Source of the DNA: Croceibacterium segetis
Lineage (GTDB): Bacteria; Pseudomonadota; Alphaproteobacteria; Sphingomonadales; Sphingomonadaceae
Assembly: GCF_011320115.1 (NCBI RefSeq)
Contig: NZ_JAANOZ010000006.1
Coordinates: 62,001-126,000, forward strand
Reading direction: 5' to 3'
DNA: 64,000 bases
Under the pieces are notes generated by a model, which was not told the DNA's origin, searched no databases, and saw nothing but the letters and a program-made list of their open reading frames with translations. Made by a program: the position numbers and the translations under genes. Of this stretch, positions 46,510 to 53,233 are shown piece after piece. Within the stretch, counting starts at the first letter, position 1. Each line of letters starts with the position of its first letter.

Positions 46510-47163
46510 ATGGACATCCCAATCCTCTTCGAAGACGGCGAATCTCTGGTGATCGACAAGCCCGGCGGGTTGCCGATCGAACGTCCGCGCGCGGGCGGTG
46601 CCTCGCTCGAGGATCGTCTCAACGAGCTCAAGCTCGGCTTCCAGCGGCCGCCGGTTCCGGTCCACCGGATCGATACCGACACGAGCGGTTGCCTGCTGCT
46701 GGCGCGCAACCCGAAGGCTTTGAAGCGCTTCGCCAAGGCGTTCGAGGAACGCCAGGTCGGCAAGCGCTACCTCGGGATCCTCGCCGGAGTGCCGCAAGAG
46801 AAAGAAGGCACGGTCGAGCTGTCGCTGAGCAAGATCAGCAGCGCCGAAAAGGGCTGGCGGATGATTCCGGCGAGGAAAGGCAAACCGTCGGTCACCCACT
46901 GGCGCGTGATCGCCGAGCATGGTGGCCGTGCGCTGGTCGAGTTCCGCCCCGAGACCGGCCGGACGCACCAGATCAGGGTCCACGCGGCAAGCGGGATCGG
47001 CCTGCCGCTGCTCGGCGACCCGGTCTACGGCGACGGTAAGCACGCCGCGCGGACGATGCTCCACGCCGCCGGGCTGGAGATCGCGCGGGAAGGCAAGCCG
47101 CCGATCGTGGCGGAAGCGCCGATGCCCGCCGATTTCGTCGCGCTCGGCTTTTCCGATGGCTGA
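46510..47163 (+). CDS. RluA family pseudouridine synthase
   Basis: Isomerises uridine in rRNA or tRNA. The 217-residue protein holds the catalytic domain only, with the RluA motif HRIDTDTSG (catalytic Asp55), GRTHQIRVHAA and GDPVYG. There is no S4 domain, so it resembles RluA/TruC type enzymes with a tRNA/23S target. The ATG at 46510 has AAGGGG with five bases spacing, while the in-frame GTG 46504 lies inside that site. Confidence 0.92.
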   Translation: MDIPILFEDGESLVIDKPGGLPIERPRAGGASLEDRLNELKLGFQRPPVPVHRIDTDTSGCLLLARNPKALKRFAKAFEERQVGKRYLGILAGVPQEKEGTVELSLSKISSAEKGWRMIPARKGKPSVTHWRVIAEHGGRALVEFRPETGRTHQIRVHAASGIGLPLLGDPVYGDGKHAARTMLHAAGLEIAREGKPPIVAEAPMPADFVALGFSDG

Positions 47164-47569
47164 CGACGACGATCTTGTCGGACGCGCGCTCGAGCAGGTG
47201 GAAGAGAGCTTCATCGCCGCCTCGGGGCCCGGCGGGCAGAACGTCAACAAGGTCGCGACCGCGGTACAAGTGCGGCTCGACGTGTTCGCGCTGCGCCTGG
47301 AGCCGGCGGTATTCCAGCGGCTCAAGGCGCTCGCCGGCAGCCGGATGACCGCCAGGGGCGAAATCGTCCTCACCGCGCGCAAATACCGTACCCAGGAAGC
47401 CAACCGCGAGGATGCCCGCGCGCGCCTCGCCGAGCTGATCGAACAGGCGCTGGTCGAACCGAAGAAGCGCGCCAGGACGCGCCTCAACCGGGTCGGCAAG
47501 GAGCAGCGGATCAAGTCGAAGAAGGCGCGCGGGACGGTCAAGGCCAACCGTGGCCGAGTCGACTGGTAG
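47156..47569 (+). CDS. arfB: Alternative ribosome-rescue factor ArfB (YaeJ-like)
   Basis: Peptidyl-tRNA hydrolase that frees ribosomes stalled on non-stop mRNA. The 137-residue protein keeps the class-I release-factor GGQ motif (residues 26-28 in ASGPGGQNVNK) without a codon-recognition domain, and the C-terminal basic tail (KKRARTRLNRVGKEQRIKSK) that reaches the mRNA channel. It overlaps rluA by eight bases and is probably co-translated with it. Confidence 0.92.
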   Translation: MADDDDLVGRALEQVEESFIAASGPGGQNVNKVATAVQVRLDVFALRLEPAVFQRLKALAGSRMTARGEIVLTARKYRTQEANREDARARLAELIEQALVEPKKRARTRLNRVGKEQRIKSKKARGTVKANRGRVDW

Positions 47570-47593
47570 CCCTGTCCTGAGCAAGTCGAAGGG
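47570..47593. repeat. CCCTTCGAC-type intergenic palindromic element
   Basis: The 24-base unit CCCTGTCCTGAG followed by CAAGTCGAAGGG is a copy of a short element that recurs between genes of many sphingomonads. It lies directly after the arfB stop. The arms CCCT...AGGG and TCGA suggest a small stem-loop that may help end or protect the mRNA. Confidence 0.5.
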
Positions 47594-47622
47594 TTGACTT
47601 TTCGCGCTTGCAGAAGCTAGGG
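47594..47622 (+). promoter_or_regulatory. Candidate promoter of rpmG
   Basis: TTGACT (47594-47599), a 17-base spacer and CTAGGG (47617-47622). The -35 box is near consensus and the -10 is weak. Confidence 0.4.
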
Positions 47623-47704
47623 CGCGCGCGGATGGGCGGCGCCATGCGCGTCGCCTCAATTGTTTCGGGCCGTACGCGCCCTCAGCGAATTTGGGAACAA
47701 GACC

Positions 47705-47872
47705 ATGGCGAAGCCCGCAACCATCAAGATCCGCCTCAACTCGACGGCCGACACCGGCTTCTTCTACGTGACCAAGAAGAACCCGCGCAACACGACCGAG
47801 AAGATGAGCTTCCGCAAGTACGACCCCGTCGCCCGCAAGCACGTCGAGTTCAAGGAAGGCAAGATCAAGTAA
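47705..47872 (+). CDS. rpmG: 50S ribosomal protein L33
   Basis: The 55-residue protein [20 protein letters not shown] ends [10 protein letters not shown] and matches L33 of alphaproteobacteria along its whole length. The four-Cys zinc motif of some L33 copies is absent (C-minus form). The ATG at 47705 is the family start; the upstream frame from 47660 is not conserved. Single gene with its own promoter. Confidence 0.97.
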   Translation: MAKPATIKIRLNSTADTGFFYVTKKNPRNTTEKMSFRKYDPVARKHVEFKEGKIK

Positions 47873-47888
47873 GATCCTGCCGGGATAC

Positions 47889-47916
47889 CTGAACCGCCGG
47901 AACCGCCGGGGTTCAG
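47889..47916. repeat. Inverted repeat CTGAACC...GGTTCAG in front of lolA
   Basis: Seven-bp arms CTGAACC (47889-47895) and GGTTCAG (47910-47916), followed by a second GGTTCA (47921-47926). It lies 35 bases before the lolA start and after rpmG. It may be a regulator site or a weak terminator for rpmG. Confidence 0.4.
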
Positions 47917-47950
47917 TAGCGGTTCAATGCCCCGTACCTAGCCCGGGAGC

Positions 47951-48610
47951 ATGACCGACTTGACCTTTCTCACCGCCAAACCGATGCGCGTGGCGCTCGC
48001 CGCCGCGCTTTCCCTTGCCGTGCCCGCCACGCTGGCGATGCCGGAGACGGCCGCCGCGCAAAGCGCCGATCAGCAGCTCGACCAGGTCGTCGCGGCGCTG
48101 CGCGCGATCAGCACGATGACGGCCGACTTCACCCAGACCGATCGCAGCGGCAGGACCGTGAGCGGCAAGCTGACGCTCAAGCGCCCCGGCAAGATTCGCT
48201 TCGAATACGAGAAGGGCGTCAACATGCTGCTCGTCTCCGACGGCAAGTCGCTGACCTTCCTCGACTACGACGTGAACCAGAAGCAGCGCTATCCGATCGG
48301 CAACTCGCCGCTCGGCGCGCTGCTCGACCCCAGCCGCGACGTGAAGAGGTACGGCCGGGTCGTCCCGACGGGAAACCCGAACGTCTATAGCGTCCAAGTC
48401 AAGGATTCGAGGAACGGCATTGCCATCACACTCATCCTGACCAAGAACGCCGGCGCACCGGGTGGGCTCGAGCTGGCCAGCTGGGTGGCGCTGGATGCGC
48501 AGAATCAGCGCACCACGGTGCGGCTGTCGAACCAGCGTTATGGCGTGGCGGTGCCCGACAGCGCGTTCAGGTATCGCGAACCGCGCTCTTCATCTCGTCG
48601 CTCGGGATGA
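47951..48610 (+). CDS. lolA: Outer-membrane lipoprotein carrier protein LolA
   Basis: Periplasmic chaperone that ferries lipoproteins from LolCDE to the outer membrane. The 219-residue product has a signal peptide (to about residue 37) and the LolA half-barrel: ADFTQTDRSGRTVSGKLTLK, RPGKIRFEYEKG, LVSDGKSLTFLDYD. Length is normal. The ATG has GGGAG upstream. Inverted and direct GGTTCA elements lie in front (47889-47926). Confidence 0.92.
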   Translation: MTDLTFLTAKPMRVALAAALSLAVPATLAMPETAAAQSADQQLDQVVAALRAISTMTADFTQTDRSGRTVSGKLTLKRPGKIRFEYEKGVNMLLVSDGKSLTFLDYDVNQKQRYPIGNSPLGALLDPSRDVKRYGRVVPTGNPNVYSVQVKDSRNGIAITLILTKNAGAPGGLELASWVALDAQNQRTTVRLSNQRYGVAVPDSAFRYREPRSSSRRSG

Positions 48611-48664
48611 ACGGTTTACCTGCCAATCGCCCCGCTTATGCGGCGAACGGCGGCAGGTCATTCA

Positions 48665-48693
48665 TTGCGCAGCAAGCCAGTTCAACGTAATAA
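48665..48693 (+). promoter_or_regulatory. Promoter of the candidate small RNA
   Basis: TTGCGC (48665-48670), a 17-base spacer and TAATAA (48688-48693). The -10 box stands in an AT-rich patch (TAATAATT), rare in this GC-rich DNA. Transcription should begin near 48700, exactly at the start of the first RNA stem. Confidence 0.5.
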
Positions 48694-48699
48694 TTCACC

Positions 48700-48829
48700 A
48701 CAAGTCGGGCGGAGGCGGGTTTCCCCCCTGTTGCCCTTGTCTCGAAATGGTCCCGGCTTGTAACAGCGTGACGAACGCTCAAGATGAACCCCCGTCGCAT
48801 TGCCCCCGCGACGGGGGTTTTCTCTTTTT
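48700..48829 (+). ncRNA. Candidate trans-acting small RNA
   Basis: About 125-130 bases with a promoter, three predicted hairpins and a Rho-independent terminator, but no open frame. Stem 1 pairs 48700-48709 (ACAAGTCGGG) with 48752-48761 (CCCGGCTTGT), ten pairs with one G-U, and encloses a C-rich loop (TTTCCCCCCTGTTG) that could touch ribosome-binding sites. Stem 2 is AGCGT/ACGCT (48765-48779). Stem 3 is the terminator. An RNA leader for the downstream exonuclease gene is less likely, as that gene has its own promoter. Confidence 0.5.
48787..48829 (+). terminator. Rho-independent terminator of the candidate small RNA
   Basis: 12-bp stem (AACCCCCGTCGC with GCGACGGGGGTT), nine-base loop, followed by TTCTCTTTTT. 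The best intrinsic terminator in the window. Confidence 0.8.
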
Positions 48830-48911
48830 GTCGACGCCTCAGGCGACGCGCGGCGGCCGTTCGGCCTTGCGGTCCGCTGGTCTCGGCCCGACATCGAGTT
48901 CCCCGCTTCCC

Positions 48912-48940
48912 TTGCCGCCGCGCCTCCGGAACCCTAATCC
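48912..48940 (+). promoter_or_regulatory. Candidate promoter of the exodeoxyribonuclease III gene
   Basis: TTGCCG (48912-48917), 17-base spacer and TAATCC (48935-48940). The ATG at 48947 begins seven bases after the -10 box, so the mRNA may be leaderless. Confidence 0.4.
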
Positions 48941-48946
48941 CTCGCC

Positions 48947-49738
48947 ATGGTCACGATCGCCAGCTGGAACATCAATTCGGTGCGCCTGCGCCTGCCGCAG
49001 GTCGAGCGCTTCCTCGCCGAGGAGGCCCCCGACGTGCTGTGCCTGCAGGAGATCAAGTGCCAGGCGCACCAGTTTCCGGCCAGGGCGCTCGCCGAGCTCG
49101 GCTATGTCCACCAGGCGGTGCACGGGCAGAAGGGTTATCACGGCGTCGCCACCGTCAGCCGCATCCCGCTGCGCGAGCTCGATCGCCACGACTGGCAGGA
49201 CAACGGCGAGGCCCGTCACGTCGGCGTCGAGCTGCTCGGTCCCGGCAAGGGCATGGTGCTCGAGAACGTCTACATCCCCGCCGGCGGCGACGTTCCCGAC
49301 CGCGCGGCCAACCCCAAGTTCGGCCAGAAGCTCGATTTCATCGGGCGGATGACCCGCTGGGCCGAATCCCTCGACCGGCCGACCCTGATCGTCGGCGACT
49401 TCAACGTCGCCCCGCTCGAATGCGACGTCTACGACCACAAGGCGCTGCTCAAGGTCGTCAGCCACACGCCGATCGAGGTCGAGACCCTCGGCCGCTTCCA
49501 GCAGGCGCACGGCTGGGTCGACCTCGGCCGGCGGTTCATTCCGGCGCCCGAGCGCAACTATTCGTGGTGGTCCTATCGCAGCTATTGGCGGCAGAAGGAC
49601 CAGGGGCGGCGGCTCGATCACATGTGGGCCTCGCCGCAGCTTGCCCCGCAGGCGATCGCCCACCGTTTCGTCGAGGCCACACGCACCTGGGAGCAGCCGT
49701 CGGACCACGTGCCGCTGGTGACGGAGTTCGCGCTCTGA
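48947..49738 (+). CDS. xth: Exodeoxyribonuclease III
   Basis: Repairs abasic sites and 3' blocks in DNA. The 263-residue EEP-fold protein has ASWNINSVRLRL, the metal Glu in DVLCLQEIKCQ, GDFNVAPLE (Asp-Asn) and the C-terminal WEQPSDHVPLV with the catalytic His. Length fits the ExoA/XthA type. No ribosome site is seen, which agrees with leaderless start. It follows the candidate small RNA and is followed by ribA after 5 bases. Confidence 0.93.
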   Translation: MVTIASWNINSVRLRLPQVERFLAEEAPDVLCLQEIKCQAHQFPARALAELGYVHQAVHGQKGYHGVATVSRIPLRELDRHDWQDNGEARHVGVELLGPGKGMVLENVYIPAGGDVPDRAANPKFGQKLDFIGRMTRWAESLDRPTLIVGDFNVAPLECDVYDHKALLKVVSHTPIEVETLGRFQQAHGWVDLGRRFIPAPERNYSWWSYRSYWRQKDQGRRLDHMWASPQLAPQAIAHRFVEATRTWEQPSDHVPLVTEFAL

Positions 49739-49743
49739 GCCTC

Positions 49744-50796
49744 GTGCCATCATCCCGACGGGCTGCGCAGGCGGTCGATGCCCTGCGTCACGGCTGGCCG
49801 CTGGATTTTGGATGGCCGCCTAATCTGCTCCCGGTCGAGACGGCGGCGGCGCCGGCTCAGTCTGAGCTTCTGCTGATTTCGGCCGCGCGCGCGGCGACGC
49901 TGAAATTGACCAATCAGCGCGAAGCTGCCGACCCGCACGCCCCCGTGCTGATACGGGCTGCCGAGGCGTTTGACCTGATAACCGCGCGAGCCGTGGCGGA
50001 TCCGGCGCTCGATCTTGCGACGCCCTTGAAAGGTCCTTTCAAGTCCGAGTTGATCGATCACTGGGAGGACCATGCAGTTGCCGCGCTCGAGCTGGCGCGA
50101 ATAGCGGGCATCCTTCCAGCATTCCTGGTCGCGACCGAATTCGAGGTTGAAAGCGTCCACGTCCTGCCCGCGGACGTCGCCGAACTCCTCGACCCGAGGC
50201 ATCTCGTCATCGCCACTCGCGCCCAGTTGCCGATCGCCGCCAGCGAGACCGCCGAGATCGTCGCCTTCCGCAGCCCCGACGACATGCGCGAGCACGTGGC
50301 GCTGATCCTCGGGCGGCAATCTTCCGACCGCGCCCCGCTCGTCCGCCTGCATTCCGAATGCCTGACCGGCGACATGTTCGGCAGCCTCAAGTGCGATTGC
50401 GGCCCGCAGCTCGACGCCGCGCTCGCCGCGATGTCGGACGAAGCGGCACAGGGCGGCTGGGGGGTGCTGCTCTACTTGCGCCAGGAAGGCCGCGGCATCG
50501 GCCTGATCAACAAGCTGCGCGCTTACCGCTTGCAGGACCAGGGGTTCGACACCCTCGAGGCCAACCAGCGACTCGGCCTGCCCGCCGAGGCGCGCGACTT
50601 CGCCGTCGCCGCGCGGATGCTCGAACTGCTCGGCGTGCGGGCGATCCGCCTGATGACCAACAACCCGGCCAAGGTGGCGGCCTTCGAAGCGGCCGGCGTG
50701 AGCGTCGCCGAGCGCGTGCCGCACCAGCTCCCGGCCAACCCGCACAACACCCGCTACCTCGCGACCAAGCGCGACAGAGCGGGGCACCTGCTCTGA
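49744..50796 (+). CDS. ribA: GTP cyclohydrolase II with N-terminal extension
   Basis: First step of riboflavin synthesis. The C-terminal about 200 residues carry the enzyme: zinc site CLTGDMFGSLKCDCG, EGRGIGLINKLRAY and LMTNNPAKVAAFEAAG. The first about 150 residues resemble neither DHBP synthase catalytic residues nor another named domain; such extended forms are common in sphingomonads. GTG 49744 begins five bases after xth. There is no FMN riboswitch in front. Confidence 0.92.
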   Translation: MPSSRRAAQAVDALRHGWPLDFGWPPNLLPVETAAAPAQSELLLISAARAATLKLTNQREAADPHAPVLIRAAEAFDLITARAVADPALDLATPLKGPFKSELIDHWEDHAVAALELARIAGILPAFLVATEFEVESVHVLPADVAELLDPRHLVIATRAQLPIAASETAEIVAFRSPDDMREHVALILGRQSSDRAPLVRLHSECLTGDMFGSLKCDCGPQLDAALAAMSDEAAQGGWGVLLYLRQEGRGIGLINKLRAYRLQDQGFDTLEANQRLGLPAEARDFAVAARMLELLGVRAIRLMTNNPAKVAAFEAAGVSVAERVPHQLPANPHNTRYLATKRDRAGHLL

Positions 50797-50802
50797 TTCG
50801 GC

Positions 50803-51783
50803 TCAGCGCCGCTCGAAGCGCTTGAGCCCCGCGCCGAGCTGATTGTCGCCGATGTTCAGCGGATCGCCCGACCAGTCGGCGACGAAGGCGCTGGTGCGGG
50901 TCACGCCGGGCGCGAAGCGGGCGTCGTTGTGGAGGATCGCCAGGCCGTTGCTGGGATGCTCCTTGCCCTCGGCGGCGACGGCGATGAAGGCCGAATAGTT
51001 GTCCTTGTCGCGCCCCTGCACGAACCAGTTGTTGCTGATCTGGCCGGTGGCGCCTTCGGGCAGGTCGATCATGTAGTTGGTGCCCTTGCCGCGGGCATCG
51101 TCGAAGCTCGAGCTGGCGATGTCGACCCGCGCAGCGCGGCTCTTGACGTAATGACCGCCACGCCCTTGCTCGAAGCGGCTGCGGGTGATCCGCACCTGGC
51201 CGTACTCGCCGGTGTAGATCGAATGGGCGCAGCCGCCGGCCCCTTCGCAAGTGCCGAGGCGGGTGAACGTCGAGCGGTCGACGACCAGCGTGCCGTTCGG
51301 ATCGCCATTGGTGAGGATGCCTTGCTGGCTGTCATGGAACCAGCTTTGCGCGACGGTCAGGTCGCCGCGCTCGAGCCGGATCCCGGCGCCGTTGAAATCG
51401 GGCACACGGATGTTTTCGAAGACCAGGCCGGAGACTTCGGCCGAGCGGCCGCGCAAGACCAGCGCGCCCTTGCCCTCGCAAGCGACGCCGTCGAAGATCG
51501 CCGAACCGGGCTGGACCGCGAGGTAGGCGATGTCGCCGCCGGCCTGCACAGCGCACTGCCTGATCAGTCCGGGCGCGATGGCGATAGTGCCCTTGCCCGA
51601 GCCGATCGCGTCGACGGCGGACTGCAGCCTGGCGTACGACTTGCCCGTCTCGATCACCCTGAACGGCGCGGGGTCGCCCTTGGCGAACGCGAGAATCGGC
51701 GCGATCGCCGCAAGAACGAACGCGACGACCGCGCCTGCGGTCTTGAAGAACCTCCAGGGAAGGCCTGAACGAGCGACTGTCAT
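50803..51783 (-). CDS. Right-handed beta-helix protein, exported
   Basis: The 326-residue protein has a signal peptide (to about residue 33) and a repeat pattern of short strands such as GRSAEVSGLVFENIRVPDFN, GDLTVAQSWFHDSQQGIL and QVRITRSRFEQGRGGHY, typical of pectate-lyase-like beta-helices. Catalytic residues are not identifiable. It may bind or cut a polysaccharide outside the inner membrane. It lies convergent to ribA with a 6-base gap. Confidence 0.85.
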   Translation of the reverse strand: MTVARSGLPWRFFKTAGAVVAFVLAAIAPILAFAKGDPAPFRVIETGKSYARLQSAVDAIGSGKGTIAIAPGLIRQCAVQAGGDIAYLAVQPGSAIFDGVACEGKGALVLRGRSAEVSGLVFENIRVPDFNGAGIRLERGDLTVAQSWFHDSQQGILTNGDPNGTLVVDRSTFTRLGTCEGAGGCAHSIYTGEYGQVRITRSRFEQGRGGHYVKSRAARVDIASSSFDDARGKGTNYMIDLPEGATGQISNNWFVQGRDKDNYSAFIAVAAEGKEHPSNGLAILHNDARFAPGVTRTSAFVADWSGDPLNIGDNQLGAGLKRFERR

Positions 51784-51819
51784 GGCCCGGGGCTCTAGCA
51801 GGCAGAGGTAAACGAGCCG

Positions 51820-52020
51820 CTAAGCCTTTGTTTTTGCGGGTGGTCGTCCACGCCTCGGCGGATCGGGTGCGGGGAGCTTCACGCCGCGGCGCTGCAGTGC
51901 TTCGCGCAGCAGGACTTCCAGTTCGGCGTTGACCGAACGGAAGTCCTGCGCTGCCAGCCGTTCGACGGCGGCGTGGAGTGCCGGGTCGAGGCGCAGGGCA
52001 AAGGCTTTCTTCGCGACCAC
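51820..52020 (-). CDS. Ribbon-helix-helix (Arc/MetJ-like) DNA-binding protein
   Basis: The 66-residue protein opens with the RHH strand KKAFALRLDP and two helices (LHAAVERLAAQD, VNAELEVLLREALQRRG), and ends in a basic tail RRGRPPAKTKA that could contact DNA. It stands 6 bases behind the SPFH gene and is probably co-transcribed. It could bind the palindrome in the promoter of that unit. No toxin gene is next to it. Confidence 0.85.
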   Translation of the reverse strand: MVAKKAFALRLDPALHAAVERLAAQDFRSVNAELEVLLREALQRRGVKLPAPDPPRRGRPPAKTKA

Positions 52021-52026
52021 CTGGAG

Positions 52027-52941
52027 TTACTGGTAAAGCGTGCCCGCGTTGACCACCGGGTTCACCTCGCGCTCACCGCACAGCACGACCATCAGGTTGG
52101 AGACCATGGCGGCGCGGCGCTCGTCGTCGAGGTGGACCACACCTTTGGCCGACAATTGCTCGAGCGCCATCTCGACCATGCCGACCGCGCCTTCGACCAG
52201 CGTCTTGCGCGCCGCGACGACCGCCTCTGCCTGCTGCCGGCGAAGCATCGCACTGGCGATCTCCTGGGCATAAGCGAGGTGGGTAAAGCCGCACTCGTCG
52301 ACGGTGATGCCGGCGAGTTGCAGCCGGGCAATCAGTTCGGCGCGCAATTCTTCGCCGACCTGGTCGTGGTTGCCGCGCAGGGTAACTTCCTTGTGGGTGA
52401 AGTCGTCGTAAGGATAGCGCGAGCCGATCGTGCGGACAGCCGCCTCGATCTGGACCACGACGAAGGCCTTGTAGTCGTCCACGTCGTACAGCGCCTGCGC
52501 GCTATCGACCACGCGCCAGACAACCTGGGCCGCCATCTCGATGGGGTTGCCGCGCAAGTCGTTGACCTTGATTCGCTCGGAAATGAGGTTGTTGGCGCGA
52601 ACAGAGATCTTCCTCTTGCCCATCCACGGCCAGATCCAGCGCAGGCCGGTGTTACGGTCGGTCCCGCGATACGAGCCGAACAGGGTGATCGCGACCGCCT
52701 GGTTGGGCTGGATCATGTAGAAGCCCTTGGCGATCAGGATCAGCAGGATCACGCCTGCAATGTTGGTGACGACGAAGCGGCCGATCTGGGCCGGGTCCTC
52801 CGGCGGAGTGCCGGCGAATCCGAAGAAGCGCCAGACGAGGAAGGCGAGCAGCGCGACGAACACCGCCAGCATCAGGTATCCGCTCGTCGCCCAGGCCGCA
52901 CGCTCGCGGCTGACGGACATCGCATTGTTGGGTTCGGTCAT
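52027..52941 (-). CDS. SPFH (stomatin/prohibitin) domain membrane protein
   Basis: The 304-residue protein has two N-terminal membrane segments (about 13-33 and 48-70) and a stomatin/prohibitin domain (about 75-250: QPNQAVAITLFGSYRGTDRN, VNDLRGNPIEMAAQVVWRV, YPYDDF, LQLAGITVDECGFTHLAYAQEIASAM), then a coiled C-terminal helix. SPFH proteins form membrane scaffolds and control proteases. The partner here may be the small RHH protein, which is unusual. It has a strong promoter with an operator-like palindrome. Confidence 0.9.
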   Translation of the reverse strand: MTEPNNAMSVSRERAAWATSGYLMLAVFVALLAFLVWRFFGFAGTPPEDPAQIGRFVVTNIAGVILLILIAKGFYMIQPNQAVAITLFGSYRGTDRNTGLRWIWPWMGKRKISVRANNLISERIKVNDLRGNPIEMAAQVVWRVVDSAQALYDVDDYKAFVVVQIEAAVRTIGSRYPYDDFTHKEVTLRGNHDQVGEELRAELIARLQLAGITVDECGFTHLAYAQEIASAMLRRQQAEAVVAARKTLVEGAVGMVEMALEQLSAKGVVHLDDERRAAMVSNLMVVLCGEREVNPVVNAGTLYQ

Positions 52942-52958
52942 TGGAAATCCCCCGCGGT

Positions 52959-52977
52959 CGATATAATTATGATATCG
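52959..52977. promoter_or_regulatory. Palindrome CGATAT-N7-ATATCG at the SPFH transcription start
   Basis: A 6-bp inverted repeat directly downstream of the -10 box of the SPFH promoter. A repressor here would stop the polymerase. The RHH protein of the same unit is the obvious candidate. Confidence 0.5.
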
Positions 52978-53006
52978 TATTTATTGTCGACCAGCGAAAC
53001 GGTCAA
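52978..53006 (-). promoter_or_regulatory. Sigma70 promoter of the SPFH-RHH unit
   Basis: Minus strand: TTGACC (53001-53006), a 17-base spacer, TAAATA (52978-52983). It is close to the consensus at both boxes and the strongest such match seen in the window. Confidence 0.65.
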
Positions 53007-53039
53007 GCGCAATCGGAAAGCGCCTTCCTACATCCTCAT

Positions 53040-53054
53040 GTTCTGCTTATGTTC
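53040..53054. promoter_or_regulatory. LexA-type SOS box candidate (GTTC-N7-GTTC)
   Basis: GTTC (53040-53043), seven bases, GTTC (53051-53054), the exact motif recognised by alphaproteobacterial LexA. It is in an intergenic region about 100 bases before the SPFH start (34 bases beyond its -35 box), so its target gene is uncertain. Confidence 0.4.
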
Positions 53055-53116
53055 TGCCTGTGTCCTTGTACGCCCCTCTGCTTTCGCCCAGCGCCCGGAC
53101 GGCATCGGACGCGCGA

Positions 53117-53219
53117 GGTGTCACCCTGTCGCCTTGTCGCCTTTACGCACATAACACGTTGATAAACAGGGTTATTATCAAGGCGACACTTTGGGTGACA
53201 GGGTTCGTAAGTGTCACCC
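53117..53219. repeat. Nested inverted repeats with TGTCACCC words
   Basis: TGTCACCC followed by TGTCGCCTTG (53119-53136) faces CAAGGCGACA, CTTT and GGGTGACA (53179-53200). Inside sits TTGATAA/TTATCAA (53159-53181). A third TGTCACCC (53212-53219) can pair with the same GGGTGACA. The whole can fold into alternative hairpins. Confidence 0.7.
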
Positions 53220-53233
53220 GGACCGCGAACCGC

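Larger units (their letters stand above)
52942..53233. other. Regulatory and repeat-rich region between SPFH and recQ
   Basis: 292 bases with no gene. From left to right: the SPFH promoter with a palindrome, a GTTC-N7-GTTC box (53040-53054), and from 53117 to 53219 a nested set of inverted repeats built from TGTCACCC and CGCCTTG words with a TTGATAA/TTATCAA stem inside. Confidence 0.7.

Noticed and set aside
47896-47930. EcfG-type promoter GGAAC-N17-GGTT before lolA
   Set aside because: The -10 has a mismatch and the region is full of GGTTCA repeats, so chance is likely.
53038-53157. Short Cys-containing peptide after the SOS-type box
   Set aside because: No ribosome site and no conserved look; it overlaps the repeats.
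53159-53181. FNR-type box TTGAT...ATCAA
   Set aside because: The spacing between the half-sites is 13 bases instead of 4, so it is treated as part of a stem-loop.
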